A DNA stretch of 64,000 bases, from NCBI RefSeq assembly GCF_017876625.1, contig NZ_JAGIOH010000001.1:372001-436000 (forward strand). Direction: 5' to 3'. Positions 63,801-64,000 of this stretch are shown here, one piece after another. The notes under the pieces were generated by a model that was not told the DNA's origin, made no database searches, and saw only the letters and a list, made by a program, of their open reading frames with translations. Position 1 is the first letter of the stretch, and every line of letters begins with the position of its first letter. The position numbers and the translations under genes are program-made. This DNA comes from Streptomyces syringium. Lineage in GTDB: Bacteria; Actinomycetota; Actinomycetes; Streptomycetales; Streptomycetaceae.

Positions 63801-64000
63801 CTGCAGCCTTGAGGAGACCCATCTGATCCAGCTCGGTGACGGTTCCCACGCCGCGGTCCTCGGGACCGAGGCTTCCGTGAGCGTACGGCCCGCTCCCGCA
63901 CCCCTCGCGGACGGGCGCGACGACACCTACGAGAAGGTGGCCGAGTACGGGCTGATGTCCGCGCGGGACCGGCTGCCGCTGCCGCTCGGCGGACCGCGGA
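60853..64000 (+). CDS. trypsin-like peptidase / nSTAND1 NTPase / WD40-like protein (partial)
   Basis: The frame from ATG 60853 stays open to base 64000 (at least 1049 residues). Residues 1-200 are a trypsin-like domain with His39 (TCAHV), Asp87 (SGDVAGL) and Ser162 (GFSGAPV). From about 215, SPYRGLEAFRPEDAAVFHGRER begins an nSTAND1 NTPase with Walker A GSGSGKTS (Lys259). A membrane span lies near 655-680, then WD40-like strands. With Trypco1 this is a known conflict-system layout. The 3' end is outside the window. Confidence 0.88.
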   Translation, partial: MREQSGSAIERAIAVVDAGGSSSGLAFLVGPREVITCAHVLEAAVHPHPASWIGHRLTLVFPLVAPDEPVLAEVVTWHPVADDESGDVAGLRVLGPLPASVRAVRLSPVTEVWDHPYLTFGLPEGRPMGVWSRGRLLARLAGGWLQLEDTRTAGFPVARGFSGAPVHDLRLEAVVGMVVAVETRAERRTGYALPTSALLDAWPDLRSAVDPPSPYRGLEAFRPEDAAVFHGRERDVERLHALTRSHRVVPVVGGSGSGKTSLLHAGLVPRLARSDTPWAVLRPRAGTTLGAALARSLAGLTAPPSPGGPPPGHERVRSLEEDIARGGLPGIVVGAAESHHRELVLIIDQFEELVIASTEEDDRVLEQLLSLAFGGPSARPAVLRLVVALRSDFFDAALRHPLLSRMVTENPLLLHRLSADDLRRVIEQPIERWWGIGFEAGLVSRILDEVGPSVEPLPLVQFTLSLLWEQRSAGLMTHRVYEDFGGVTGALAHYAERVWRDGLEPAGQEDARWLFTQLVRPDASGRHTGRAVALDDLTPRRQSVVDRLSTARLLVADKDPQGRWTASLVHDALIGAWPRLAGWVAEDRTFRVWQEELRGHIALWERGGRERGGLLTRRSLQAALRWLDERKPDLTEPERSYILAGRSARRRHALLRTGGAALAVCLVLALVAAVVVVDVRSRQAADARRTSASKQLAARAKDAATAPDAAGVAAVAAYRTEATGEAWESLLLQFFRTRHHRALLPSPDGEEMAYTTGSLGRLVAARTSEGRVLVWRPGSGERARVLVDGRARAVAVSRDESHLATAVPGGEVALWDARTHRRVRSLPVPPAREGAGRSVVSLAFDASGQRLVGMAAGGLGAVLWDLRRADGAPALIGPDAVGQERFSRVWPGTEGRVLTEGRATATRAAGAGTNEVTVWSGRPPRPVHSTALTPADDGSGRVVSSSGEQALACEFADNVGTWQLTDLVSGRHRIPGYASELAPCSLEETHLIQLGDGSHAAVLGTEASVSVRPAPAPLADGRDDTYEKVAEYGLMSARDRLPLPLGGPR

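Overview
The window is high-GC (roughly 70 %) DNA with GTG/TTG starts, many ATGA/GTGA gene overlaps and protein families typical of a Streptomyces chromosome. It reads as a string of accessory modules with few housekeeping genes.

Region 1 (1-15.2 kb, minus strand) holds one end of an extracellular contractile injection system (eCIS). It runs from sheath (9597) through tube, gp51-like baseplate protein, proline-rich protein, DUF4255 terminator, AAA+ ATPase and a small protein to a DUF4157 protein that leaves the left edge. Directly upstream is a five-gene signalling group: a Pycsar-effector-like membrane protein, a Crp/Fnr-type cNMP-binding regulator, a class III nucleotide-cyclase-like protein, a STAND-like NTPase without the Walker A lysine, and an unknown protein. 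The cyclase C-terminus and the NTPase N-terminus share a short motif, which suggests homotypic (perhaps amyloid-type) coupling.

Region 2 (15.4-23.5 kb) is mixed: a small membrane protein, a ChaA-like antiporter, a CapA-like metallophosphatase, NTF2-like and VOC proteins, and an MMPL/histidine kinase/response regulator operon.

Region 3 (23.6-33.5 kb) is a cobalamin-controlled locus. A cobalamin riboswitch precedes an overlapping operon for a PduX-like GHMP kinase, a cysteine-synthase-fold PLP enzyme, an ATP-grasp ligase, an MFS exporter and a methyltransferase. This looks like an undescribed small-molecule pathway. A second cobalamin riboswitch precedes a BtuFCD-type importer. A ferric-reductase-like membrane protein and an MMPL transporter follow on the minus strand.

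Region 4 (35.9-51.7 kb) is a eukaryote-like sterol pathway. It has a squalene epoxidase (frameshifted as given), an oxidosqualene cyclase with the DCTAE motif, a CYP51 and a second CYP51-like P450, a Rieske oxygenase plus SDR resembling the SdmA/SdmB C4-demethylation pair, a sterol C14-reductase, an EBP-type isomerase, a DHCR24-like reductase, a C24-methyltransferase, a DHCR7-like reductase and an FAD oxidoreductase of unknown role. Genes diverge from an AT-rich region at 41.9-42.2 kb. An IS5-type transposase relic sits at the right boundary. The predicted product is a demethylated, side-chain-modified sterol.

Region 5 (51.9-64 kb) has a secreted hydrolase, an acyltransferase and a two-component system, then an LCAT-like secreted acyltransferase/lipase that could act on sterols. 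It ends with conflict/defence-type genes: an NB-ARC/TPR STAND protein with a small partner carrying a related tail motif, and a Trypco1 protein next to a trypsin-nSTAND-WD40-like protein that leaves the right edge. No rRNA, tRNA or CRISPR array was seen.
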